Below are positions 7,225 to 14,107 of a stretch of 42,231 bases of DNA, piece by piece (the stretch's first letter is position 1; the number at the start of each line of letters is the position of its first letter). The stretch lies in IMG/VR virus record IMGVR_UViG_3300012954_000020, positions 1 through 42,231 of that record; one strand, given 5' to 3'. The notes below the pieces were generated by a model. That model ran no database searches. It saw only the letters and a list, made by a program, of their open reading frames with translations, and was not told the origin of the DNA. This DNA comes from a virus. The translations under genes were made by a program, and so were the position numbers.

Positions 7225-7668
7225 CTATTTAATATCAATAGTTCTTGCTTTCATATGTTCTGGAATAATACGTTCCATACTAATAGTTAAAAGACCATCT
7301 TTTAACTCAGCGCCTTTGATTTCAACATCTTCAGCCACTGTAAAAGATTTGGTAAAATACTTTTTAGTGATACCTTTATGTATCATGTCTTTATTTTCCT
7401 TGTCTTTAGTTAAAGATTTCACTGTAAGTATACCCTCTTCCAAGGTAACCTCAATGTCTTTTTTATTATAACCTGCAAGTGCAATTTGTATATCGTACTT
7501 GTTTTTATCCTGTTTTACTATATTGTAAAACGGAAAATTTGACATAGTTGCTAGTCTTGGTGTACCACCAAACTCGTCAAACATAGATTCAAAACGATCA
7601 AATACATCATCGTAACCTACGGTTATTGGTCTTAATTGATTAAAAATAGAATATGCTTTATTGGTCAT
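7225..7668 (-). CDS. small heat-shock protein, Hsp20/IbpA family
   Basis: The 147-residue alpha-crystallin-type chaperone begins MTNKAYSIFNQLRP, like IbpA proteins, and has the conserved core from about residue 38, including IQIALAGYNKKDIEVTLEEGILTV and LKDGLLTISMERIIPE. It keeps unfolding proteins soluble. The ATG at 7668 has a perfect AAAGGAGG site seven bases upstream; the longer reading from 7710 begins with TTG and is not needed. T4-like marine phages often carry an Hsp20 gene. It has its own promoter region with overlapping early and late boxes. Confidence 0.95.
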   Translation of the reverse strand: MTNKAYSIFNQLRPITVGYDDVFDRFESMFDEFGGTPRLATMSNFPFYNIVKQDKNKYDIQIALAGYNKKDIEVTLEEGILTVKSLTKDKENKDMIHKGITKKYFTKSFTVAEDVEIKGAELKDGLLTISMERIIPEHMKARTIDIK

Positions 7669-7732
7669 GTAACCTCCTTTGTTAAGCAAAGTTATTTTTT
7701 TAAAAGACAACCCATTATGGCATTGTCATAGT

Positions 7733-7764
7733 TATTTATATAAGTATGATTTCTCATATGTCAA
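7733..7764 (-). promoter_or_regulatory. dual promoter of hsp20: sigma70-like plus T4-type late box
   Basis: TTGACA (7759-7764) is followed by TATATA at 16 bp or TATAAA at 18 bp. The same bases form a perfect late box TATAAATA at 7733-7740. Transcription would begin near 7727 and give a leader of about 60 bases. The overlap suggests expression both before and after the switch to gp55. Confidence 0.65.
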
Positions 7765-7766
7765 GT

Positions 7767-7802
7767 GGTAGTTTTCTGAATACAAGGCTATAGAAAACTA
7801 CC
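7767..7802. repeat. 11-bp inverted repeat abutting the hsp20 -35 box
   Basis: GGTAGTTTTCT at 7767-7777 pairs perfectly with AGAAAACTACC at 7792-7802 across a 14-base loop. No U-tract follows on either strand, so it is not a typical terminator. It ends two bases from the hsp20 -35 box, where a repressor or activator could act. Confidence 0.6.
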
Positions 7803-7970
7803 AAAACCGAGCCGCAGCTTTAGTTTGTTTTTTTAAAGTGGTGCGAAACTAAGCGCAAATGCTTAAACAATCCACTGTTTGAGGCACCCTATATGCCTCA
7901 TTTAACGCTGTCATAGGACTTACGAGCAGCCTTGACCATAATATATATATCAATGTATGGCGTTAAATTC
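7803..7970 (-). ncRNA. candidate structured RNA between rpsU and hsp20
   Basis: This gap has no ORF but many nested complementary segments. ATTTAACGC/GCGTTAAAT (7960-7968 with 7900-7908) pairs over 9 bp and encloses about 50 bases. Directly after it comes hairpin GAGGCA/TGCCTC (7881-7899). AGTGG/CCACT (7872-7876 with 7837-7841) then encloses the hairpin TAAGC/GCTTA (7850-7865). An alternative 7-bp pairing, 7820-7826 with 7846-7852, excludes that last hairpin. The region is richer in G and C than its surroundings. It could be a small RNA or the 3' part of the rpsU message. I do not recognise a known RNA family, and strand assignment follows the neighbouring genes. Confidence 0.4.
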
Positions 7971-7977
7971 ATAAATT

Positions 7978-8181
7978 CTATAAAAATTTTTCTCGTAATC
8001 TCTTAGCTTTTTTAGAATTGATAATCATTTCCTTTTGTTTACGTCTTTTTCTTTCAGACGGTTTTTCATAGTACATTTTTTCTTTGTACGTTTTTAAAAA
8101 GCCATCTTTAAGATATTTACGTTTTAAAACACGTAAGGCTTGTTCTACATTACCATTTCTAACGTCTACTTTTATACCCAT
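7978..8181 (-). CDS. rpsU: ribosomal protein bS21
   Basis: This 67-residue, strongly basic protein matches bacterial bS21: VDVRNGNVEQALRVLKRKYLKDG, then YYEKPSERKRRKQ and a Lys/Arg-rich helix. bS21 sits on the 30S platform near the anti-Shine-Dalgarno and is important for starting translation of natural mRNAs. It is among the ribosomal proteins known from marine phages, including a SAR11 phage, and can probably exchange into host ribosomes. An AAGGAAAT site precedes the ATG. A perfect 9-bp hairpin lies 25 bases upstream of the ATG and a candidate structured RNA lies just downstream. Confidence 0.95.
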   Translation of the reverse strand: MGIKVDVRNGNVEQALRVLKRKYLKDGFLKTYKEKMYYEKPSERKRRKQKEMIINSKKAKRLREKFL

Positions 8182-8206
8182 ATTTCCTTTCTTATTTCCT
8201 TTAGTA

Positions 8207-8232
8207 GGAGGGCGACCACTACATCGCCCTCC
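8207..8232 (-). promoter_or_regulatory. perfect hairpin in the rpsU leader
   Basis: GGAGGGCGA (8207-8215) and TCGCCCTCC (8224-8232) form a 9-bp GC-rich stem with an 8-base loop. On the minus strand it is followed by TACTAAAGG and not by a U-run, so it is poor as an intrinsic terminator. It separates the cobS-like stop from the rpsU start and could be a protein-binding leader element or an mRNA-stability hairpin. Confidence 0.6.
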
Positions 8233-8255
8233 AAAGGATTACACTAAGCTTTAGA

Positions 8256-9470
8256 CTAGACAGCGCTAGACTCATCGTCCTCGCTATCTTCATCTTCGCT
8301 AAGATCCGATTGTGAAGCTAAATCGTCCTGTCTTTTCTGCTCCATAATGTCTTCAACACTTGCACCAGAATCGACTTTTGTATATAACTCTACAAACGAA
8401 TTTTTTGTATCATCATCAAATCTATTAGTACACATTGTAATAGCTTTTACTTTATTATTAAATATAGCGTAAGCTTGTGTTATGTGGACTAATCTTCTTG
8501 TTGAGATAATCTCATCTACACCACCATCAAAAAACGTTTTTCTGATAACATCAGCCCATGTAGTAAGCTTTTCAATGAAAGCCTTGTCTGATTTACCAGC
8601 CGCTTTTAACGTGTTAGTTAATATTTTTTTCTCAATAGCAACACTTGGATATTTCTGTTCAAACGTCACAGGAAATCTTTCCAAGAAAGCCTCATTAAGA
8701 ATGTTTGTTCCGATAAACTTACCATCTTCACTACCTTGACCTTTAGTATTGGCAGTAGCAACAATGTTAAAACCATTTTTAGGTTTTACAAACTTGTTTA
8801 TCTTTTTAACATAAACACCTGATCCTTCAAGTATTGGTTGTAGACACATAATTTTATTAGAAGCTAAATCAACTTCATCTAATAATAACAATGCACCTCT
8901 TTCCATTGCCTCAATAACAGGACCGTTTTGCCAAACAGTTTGTCCGTCTTTAAGTCTATAACCACCTAATAGATCGTCCTCATCTGTTTCAATTGTTATG
9001 TTAACTCTAATTAATTCTTTCTTTGCCTCGGCACAAGATTGAATCACACCCATTGTTTTACCGTTACCTGAAAGTCCAGTAATAAAGATAGGATAAAATC
9101 TATTAGATTTAATAATTGATTTTACATCTGTATAATTACCAAACGGTACGAATATTGGATCCTTTTTAGGAACAATATCACCAACTAAAGAAGAAACAAC
9201 GTAAGCGGCTTCTGATTTTGCCGTCTCAACTTTTGCTTCAGACTTTACTGATACGGTAGATTTTGTAGGTACTGATACGTCCTCACCATCTACAGGCAGT
9301 TTGAATAAAGACTTACCTAATTTGTAATCTTTATTTTTAATTAACCATTGTGGAGCATATTTACAACCAAACTTTTTGTTTGCTTTTTTTAACTGCTCAA
9401 CAGTTAATTCTTTTTTGTTAAACATACTATAAGCGTGTTCAACAAATTGTGTTTGTTTTGCATTAAGCAT
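8256..9470 (-). CDS. cobS: CobS-like MoxR-type AAA+ ATPase
   Basis: The 404-residue protein has an N-terminal helical part, a Ser/Val/Lys-rich linker (about 65-90) and an AAA+ module with Walker A GLSGNGKT at 132-139 and Walker B LLLLDEVD at 194-201. It ends in an acidic Asp/Glu/Ser tail. Marine T4-like phages carry this gene under the name cobS, after the cobaltochelatase subunit, but MoxR-type ATPases more generally pair with VWA proteins to remodel complexes. The next gene downstream is such a VWA protein. A TTTACA/TAGGAT promoter and an AAGGAAA site lie upstream. Confidence 0.88.
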   Translation of the reverse strand: MLNAKQTQFVEHAYSMFNKKELTVEQLKKANKKFGCKYAPQWLIKNKDYKLGKSLFKLPVDGEDVSVPTKSTVSVKSEAKVETAKSEAAYVVSSLVGDIVPKKDPIFVPFGNYTDVKSIIKSNRFYPIFITGLSGNGKTMGVIQSCAEAKKELIRVNITIETDEDDLLGGYRLKDGQTVWQNGPVIEAMERGALLLLDEVDLASNKIMCLQPILEGSGVYVKKINKFVKPKNGFNIVATANTKGQGSEDGKFIGTNILNEAFLERFPVTFEQKYPSVAIEKKILTNTLKAAGKSDKAFIEKLTTWADVIRKTFFDGGVDEIISTRRLVHITQAYAIFNNKVKAITMCTNRFDDDTKNSFVELYTKVDSGASVEDIMEQKRQDDLASQSDLSEDEDSEDDESSAV

Positions 9471-9497
9471 AGTGTTTTCCTTTCATATTATTGGTAT

Positions 9498-9526
9498 ATC
9501 CTATCATAGATTAAAGTAAATGTAAA
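9498..9526 (-). promoter_or_regulatory. sigma70-like promoter of the cobS-like gene
   Basis: TTTACA (9521-9526) and TAGGAT (9498-9503) are spaced by 17 bp. The predicted start near 9491 leaves a leader of about 21 bases that carries a GGAAA ribosome binding site. Confidence 0.5.
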
Positions 9527-9556
9527 GCCTAAAAGAATCGTTGATAACCGTATCAT

Positions 9557-11869
9557 CTAGGCGACCTCCTCAATAAACTTGTTTAAAAGTGATCTGGAAG
9601 TGATTCGTCCTTTCATACTTTTACTAAACGTTGATTTGATATTTCTTATCTTATCATCTGCTTTAATTGTAGACAAGTCAGTATTTTGTACGGCCAGTTG
9701 TTTACCATTTAACAAGAAGTACTTATTGTAACCTTTGTTAAGTACAGTAGCACACTTCTCTTTAGTAAACTTGGATTTAATTTCAGCCACTACCTTGTCT
9801 CTTTTTAAGTAGTCTTTAATGTGACCAGTAAATCTACCAATGTCCCACCATTTTAATGTTCTAACTACATAAAAACCAATTGTTTTAATACCATGTTCTT
9901 TTTGAATAATTTGTAATAACATACCAGTAAGGCCTGATCTATGATCTGAATTTACGTATTGTTTTTTACCAATCTTAATAACATTCTTAACTGATACATA
10001 CCTGTCATCTGGTGTTTTTTTAGTAGCAACTAACTCATCTTTATGTACAGCTTCCATCTTACCATCTTTGTTTTCAATAACTTTTCTATCTCCACAATAG
10101 TTGGCACCACCATCTGTTAAGGTAATAAATGTCATTTTTTCAATACTGTATTTTTGTTTAAACATTGGTACCATTTTTAAACAAGCAATTAAAGCTTCGT
10201 TAAGTGGTGTAGTACCTAGGTTGTATTGATTAGGCATACTGAATCTGTCACCTTTGTATGCTCTCTCACCATTCCAGAAAGAACCTCTGATATTACCATC
10301 ATAACATAATCCCATATTGTAAAGATACATTAAAGATTCTTCTAATTGTATTTTTTTCAATTTGTGATCTGCTATCTCAATTAAGTTAAAGTTCTCAACG
10401 TGCATATCGCCAACTTTCCATTTCCAAGTTGACTTCTCGTTTAAGTCACTATTTCTATGGTTGATACCCATTTTATCACAATACTCGGTAGTAAATGCAT
10501 ATACTTTAAAAGGTATATTAATTTTTCTACAGAAATAAACTAGATTTAATAATTGATCAATAGTCTTTTTAAGATCACTAGCCATACTACCAGACCAATC
10601 TAATAACATCATCATACCATGGTTTTTTTCAGTAGGTAAGATAGTTAATCTTTTAAAGATATCATCACTGAATTTGTAATCTTTTAATTTAAGAGGATCA
10701 ATAGTACCTGTTTTATCAGTAGTTGCTCTTTTGTAAGCAGTAGCAGATTTTTTCATTTCAAACTCTTTAACTAGATAGTTAACAGTTTTCATATTATCTG
10801 CAATATGTTTTTTGAAATCACTTTTTAACCAGTTTAAGTAATCTTTAGTACCTCTATAATGCATTTGTTCATTTTTAACATACTGTCTCATTTCATTAAT
10901 GAAAGTAGAATTTTTAACTACAACTCTATTTAAATCTGCTTCTGGTAAATTTACATAATTGTAATCAATATCAGCAGTAGTAATTTTAGCAGTATTGTCC
11001 TGATATGTTTTATCAGTAATTGATATAAACTTGTCAGCGTCTAAACCTTTGCTAGCAGAGTCTTCATCTTTACCCTCACCACCTGGAGTAGATTGTTGTT
11101 GTTCGCCTGAATTTGTATTGTCTACATCACCAGCGTCACCGTCACCTTTTTCCTCGGCGTCATCTATTTCATTTGAATCTGTATCATCACCATCATCACC
11201 ACTGTCATTACCTGATTCAGGCATTTTGTGGTCATCTGATATTTTGTAAAGTTTATCTATAGTTTCAGATAATGAACCGTTTTCTTTTTGTTTTTCAATT
11301 TCTTTTTTCTGCCAATCTAACATTTTCTTAGCTAACTCAACTACATCTTTAAAAGATTTAAGATTGTTAACTTGTTTAATCCATATATTATCCATAGTAG
11401 AAAAATAAATAGGTAATCTTTTTGAAGACTTGTAGAACATATTGATTTTATCAATCAACATTAAGTCTTTGTTTAAGTCTTTATCTTTAACACCAAAAAA
11501 GTTTGCTTTGTTAAGAATATCAAAACCATTGATATAGTTTTTAACAACACCTGGATATTGTTTTTGAATCTTAGCGTCTATTCTGCAATCTTCAAGTACG
11601 TTGACGTAAGCTCTTAACTCATCATCACTAGAAATATTTGCCCATGATTTATAAGGAGTAAAAAGAGCATGAGCACATTCATGGGCGATAAGCATGTCAT
11701 ACACATCGGGAGATTTTGTTTTAAATATTGGTAATGTAAGTACTCTATTCTTTACATCAAAAGAAGCTGTACGTACATTGTTATGTTGAATTGTAATATT
11801 TTCTGTTGCAAGTAGTTTTGCTAATACTGATTTCTGATCAATATTTACTGTAGTGGTTTTTGTTTTCAT
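9557..11869 (-). CDS. CobT-like VWA-domain protein with an HExxH motif
   Basis: The 770-residue protein has three parts. Near the N-terminus is HECAH at 63-67 followed by VLEDCRID at about 91-98, the layout of a zinc metallopeptidase with a downstream Glu. Residues about 215-275 are a very acidic Asp/Glu/Ser/Gly linker. The C-terminal half is a von Willebrand A domain with the MIDAS start DWSGS at 424-428 and a later TDGGAN. CobT of cobaltochelatase has the same acidic-linker-plus-VWA build. With the CobS-like ATPase it should form a MoxR-VWA pair. Metal chelation, protease action or chaperoning are all possible. The ATG follows a promoter with only about three leader bases. Confidence 0.82.
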   Translation of the reverse strand: MKTKTTTVNIDQKSVLAKLLATENITIQHNNVRTASFDVKNRVLTLPIFKTKSPDVYDMLIAHECAHALFTPYKSWANISSDDELRAYVNVLEDCRIDAKIQKQYPGVVKNYINGFDILNKANFFGVKDKDLNKDLMLIDKINMFYKSSKRLPIYFSTMDNIWIKQVNNLKSFKDVVELAKKMLDWQKKEIEKQKENGSLSETIDKLYKISDDHKMPESGNDSGDDGDDTDSNEIDDAEEKGDGDAGDVDNTNSGEQQQSTPGGEGKDEDSASKGLDADKFISITDKTYQDNTAKITTADIDYNYVNLPEADLNRVVVKNSTFINEMRQYVKNEQMHYRGTKDYLNWLKSDFKKHIADNMKTVNYLVKEFEMKKSATAYKRATTDKTGTIDPLKLKDYKFSDDIFKRLTILPTEKNHGMMMLLDWSGSMASDLKKTIDQLLNLVYFCRKINIPFKVYAFTTEYCDKMGINHRNSDLNEKSTWKWKVGDMHVENFNLIEIADHKLKKIQLEESLMYLYNMGLCYDGNIRGSFWNGERAYKGDRFSMPNQYNLGTTPLNEALIACLKMVPMFKQKYSIEKMTFITLTDGGANYCGDRKVIENKDGKMEAVHKDELVATKKTPDDRYVSVKNVIKIGKKQYVNSDHRSGLTGMLLQIIQKEHGIKTIGFYVVRTLKWWDIGRFTGHIKDYLKRDKVVAEIKSKFTKEKCATVLNKGYNKYFLLNGKQLAVQNTDLSTIKADDKIRNIKSTFSKSMKGRITSRSLLNKFIEEVA

Positions 11870-11878
11870 ATACTATAT

Positions 11879-11907
11879 ACTTTACAGGAAAAAATCGTAA
11901 AAAGCAA
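11879..11907 (-). promoter_or_regulatory. sigma70-like promoter of the VWA gene, near-leaderless
   Basis: TTGCTT (11902-11907), 17 bp and TAAAGT (11879-11884) put the start about three bases before the ATG at 11869. The -35 lies in one arm of a 9-bp inverted repeat (11899-11907 with 11930-11938), which may also terminate the upstream gene. Confidence 0.5.
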
Positions 11908-11980
11908 CCATTATTTTTCACGTCCTTACTTGCTTTTTAAAAGAACATTACCAGAACACTTAATTTTTTAGTCTGATTCG

Positions 11981-13333
11981 TTATCTTCCGACTTGATTTA
12001 GATACTTTTCCTTACACTGTTCCCAATCTAGATATATTAAATCATCATAGAAATGTGAATCGTAAGTAAATCTATCTGTCGCCAATAAGTTTTTTACTCT
12101 ATTCTTAACATGTTTGTTTTTCCAAACATTAACTAATGCTTCGGTAGAGTTATCAAACCTTTTGTCTAGTTGATCTTCTTTTACTTCTCCTCTTAAAAAT
12201 TCATATGAGTTATTATATAATCTAGCAAAGTAAATACCTCTTGCGTGATCTGTCTTAATATATTCTTTTGGTATACCTAGTCTACTGTAAGTAAACATAT
12301 ATGATCTATTTTTGTGATCTCTTTTCAATGGTTGGCCATTAGCTCTTGTTGCCTCATACCATTCAAAGTATTTTCTAGTATGATTTTTTTTCAACCATTG
12401 TTTGATTAACTTTTTAGTGTTAGCTTGTGGTTCGTATGAAACGGAACCCATAGTGAAACCCATTTTTTTCCAATACTTTAAACCATCGTATTGACTTAAC
12501 GTATTAGTTTTTGATTTACCATATAAAGATGTAGTTGTGACACCAACCAAGTGATCTCCATACTTCTCTTTCCATAAATTCTGTACAACATCTGATAAAC
12601 ATAGATACGCTAATAATTTACCACCAGTATAACTATAACCTAAAGGTTGTGTAGGTACTATAGAAGAACCAATTGCTGTGTGATTAATCATACCACCAAA
12701 AGTTTTACTTTGTCTATCCCAACCAATAGCACTATCTCTTGGTGTTAAATCCATAAAGTCACCAGATATACAAATTACACCTAAATGGCCACCTGAATTG
12801 TTATCATTTACATTAAAGAATAATTGTCTACCAATATTACTATTGTTTTTCATAGTAGACAAAAAAGTTCTTAACGTATTCCAAGTTTCTGATTTAGTCT
12901 TATCTCTTTTAACCTCTGTTTTGCCACCTAGTTGACCACCTTTTTCAATAATTTCGTGGTCATCTGTAAATTCTAATACTGGTTCTAATTTCTCATAATC
13001 TTCAGGTGATTCTGGAATCCAGATATTGTTTCTTACTTTATCTATCTTCTTTTTTACTTCTTGATCTAATACTTTTTGAACGCCGAAAACTGTTGATGAT
13101 TCTGTTGTTGGATATTTTCTTTGTACTTCTTGCCACTTTTGAAATAATGTATACTCTTGTACGGTCATTTGAGACACGAAACCAAGGTCTTTTTCTATTT
13201 CTTCTTTAAGTATTTTTTCGTCTATATCTTCTATTTTAGATATATCGTTTTCGTCTTGAAATTGTTCCCATTTCTTCTCAACGCCGGCCAAGTCTTGCTT
13301 AGCGTGTATATCAAAGTCAGTAGTTGCAGTCAT
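11981..13333 (-). CDS. DruA/DUF4338-like protein
   Basis: The 450-residue protein has a charged N-terminal third and then a stretch that reads HLGVICISGDF, TPRDSAIGWD, KLLAYLCLSDVVQNLWKEKYGD and GVTTTSLYG, ending with WKKMGFTMG. The order of an RDxxIGW-like motif, WxxxYG and a TxG turn resembles DUF4338, the domain of DruA in the Druantia anti-phage system. The match is by eye and remote. The function in a phage is unknown. It has a very good sigma70-like promoter whose start coincides with the ATG and a small palindrome in the spacer, so it looks independently expressed and possibly repressed. Confidence 0.5.
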   Translation of the reverse strand: MTATTDFDIHAKQDLAGVEKKWEQFQDENDISKIEDIDEKILKEEIEKDLGFVSQMTVQEYTLFQKWQEVQRKYPTTESSTVFGVQKVLDQEVKKKIDKVRNNIWIPESPEDYEKLEPVLEFTDDHEIIEKGGQLGGKTEVKRDKTKSETWNTLRTFLSTMKNNSNIGRQLFFNVNDNNSGGHLGVICISGDFMDLTPRDSAIGWDRQSKTFGGMINHTAIGSSIVPTQPLGYSYTGGKLLAYLCLSDVVQNLWKEKYGDHLVGVTTTSLYGKSKTNTLSQYDGLKYWKKMGFTMGSVSYEPQANTKKLIKQWLKKNHTRKYFEWYEATRANGQPLKRDHKNRSYMFTYSRLGIPKEYIKTDHARGIYFARLYNNSYEFLRGEVKEDQLDKRFDNSTEALVNVWKNKHVKNRVKNLLATDRFTYDSHFYDDLIYLDWEQCKEKYLNQVGR

Positions 13334-13339
13334 AATATA

Positions 13340-13368
13340 ATAATATCAGAAATCGTTCCGATTGTCAA
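13340..13368 (-). promoter_or_regulatory. sigma70-like promoter with internal palindrome, leaderless
   Basis: TTGACA (13363-13368), a 17-bp spacer and TATTAT (13340-13345) are followed by six bases and then the ATG at 13333, so +1 falls on the A of the ATG. The spacer holds AATCG-TTC-CGATT (13351-13363), a 5-3-5 palindrome that touches the -35 and could be an operator. Confidence 0.7.
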
Positions 13369-13370
13369 GC

Positions 13371-14096
13371 TTACAGGTTTTCCATTGCCTCCTTGTGCTT
13401 TTGGTAGGCTTTCATCTGTTTTTCTGCTTTCTTGTAGGCCATGTCTAATTTCATTTTAGACACCTTATCGGTCATATTCTTACCCATTACATGGTCATAT
13501 TCATGTTGGAATACTCTACTTACTACACCATCTAAATGGCCTTCTTGTAGATCGCCATTTTCATCTGTATATTTTACAATGACTTTTCTAGGTCTAGTTA
13601 TTCCTAGGAATACGAAAGGAAAGGTTAAACAACCCTCTTTCATCATAACTTCTTCCTCGCCTTTTGATATTATCATAGGATTAAAACATGCCATTTTTAA
13701 CCCTTTTTCTATGTGTTCGTGAGCACCTAACACAAACATATTGAAAGGTAACCCTACCTGATTCGCTGTTAATCCTATACCACCATATTTTAGCATAGTC
13801 TTGAACATTCTATCTGCAAGTTCTTTTCTATCTTTGATATCATGTTCTTTTAACATGTCATCTGTAAATGGTGCTATTGCTGAATTTACTCTAGGGTCTC
13901 TAGGTGGTACTAGTTTAAATGTACCATCGTCTTTATCTTCCACTGGTTTTCCTATAGTTTGTTCTACAGGTTTTTTCTTCATCATCTTTTCTGCTTTTTG
14001 TGTGTATGACGTAGGACCAGATTTGTTTACGTTATGAGCCAACTTATTCATAGTCTGCTTTGGCTTTTTCATTACATTTTTTTGTGTGCTTCCCAT
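13371..14096 (-). CDS. def: peptide deformylase with N-terminal extension
   Basis: This 241-residue protein has all three deformylase motifs: GIGLTANQ at 107-114, EGCLT at 154-158 and QHEYDH at 197-202, providing the Cys and two His metal ligands and the catalytic Glu. It removes the formyl group from new proteins. About 55 residues of Lys-rich, disordered-looking sequence precede the enzyme, which is unusual compared with the compact phage deformylases known from cyanophages. A GGAG site precedes the ATG. A late-like CATAAATA box (14105-14112) overlaps the same leader. Confidence 0.93.
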   Translation of the reverse strand: MGSTQKNVMKKPKQTMNKLAHNVNKSGPTSYTQKAEKMMKKKPVEQTIGKPVEDKDDGTFKLVPPRDPRVNSAIAPFTDDMLKEHDIKDRKELADRMFKTMLKYGGIGLTANQVGLPFNMFVLGAHEHIEKGLKMACFNPMIISKGEEEVMMKEGCLTFPFVFLGITRPRKVIVKYTDENGDLQEGHLDGVVSRVFQHEYDHVMGKNMTDKVSKMKLDMAYKKAEKQMKAYQKHKEAMENL

Positions 14097-14107
14097 AATA
14101 CTCCTAT

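Noticed and set aside
7669-7710. Longer hsp20 reading starting at 7710
   Set aside because: It starts with TTG, while the ATG at 7668 has a perfect AAAGGAGG at good spacing.
7767-7802. Terminator upstream of hsp20
   Set aside because: No U-run on either strand, and the repeat abuts a -35 box, so a regulatory site is more likely.
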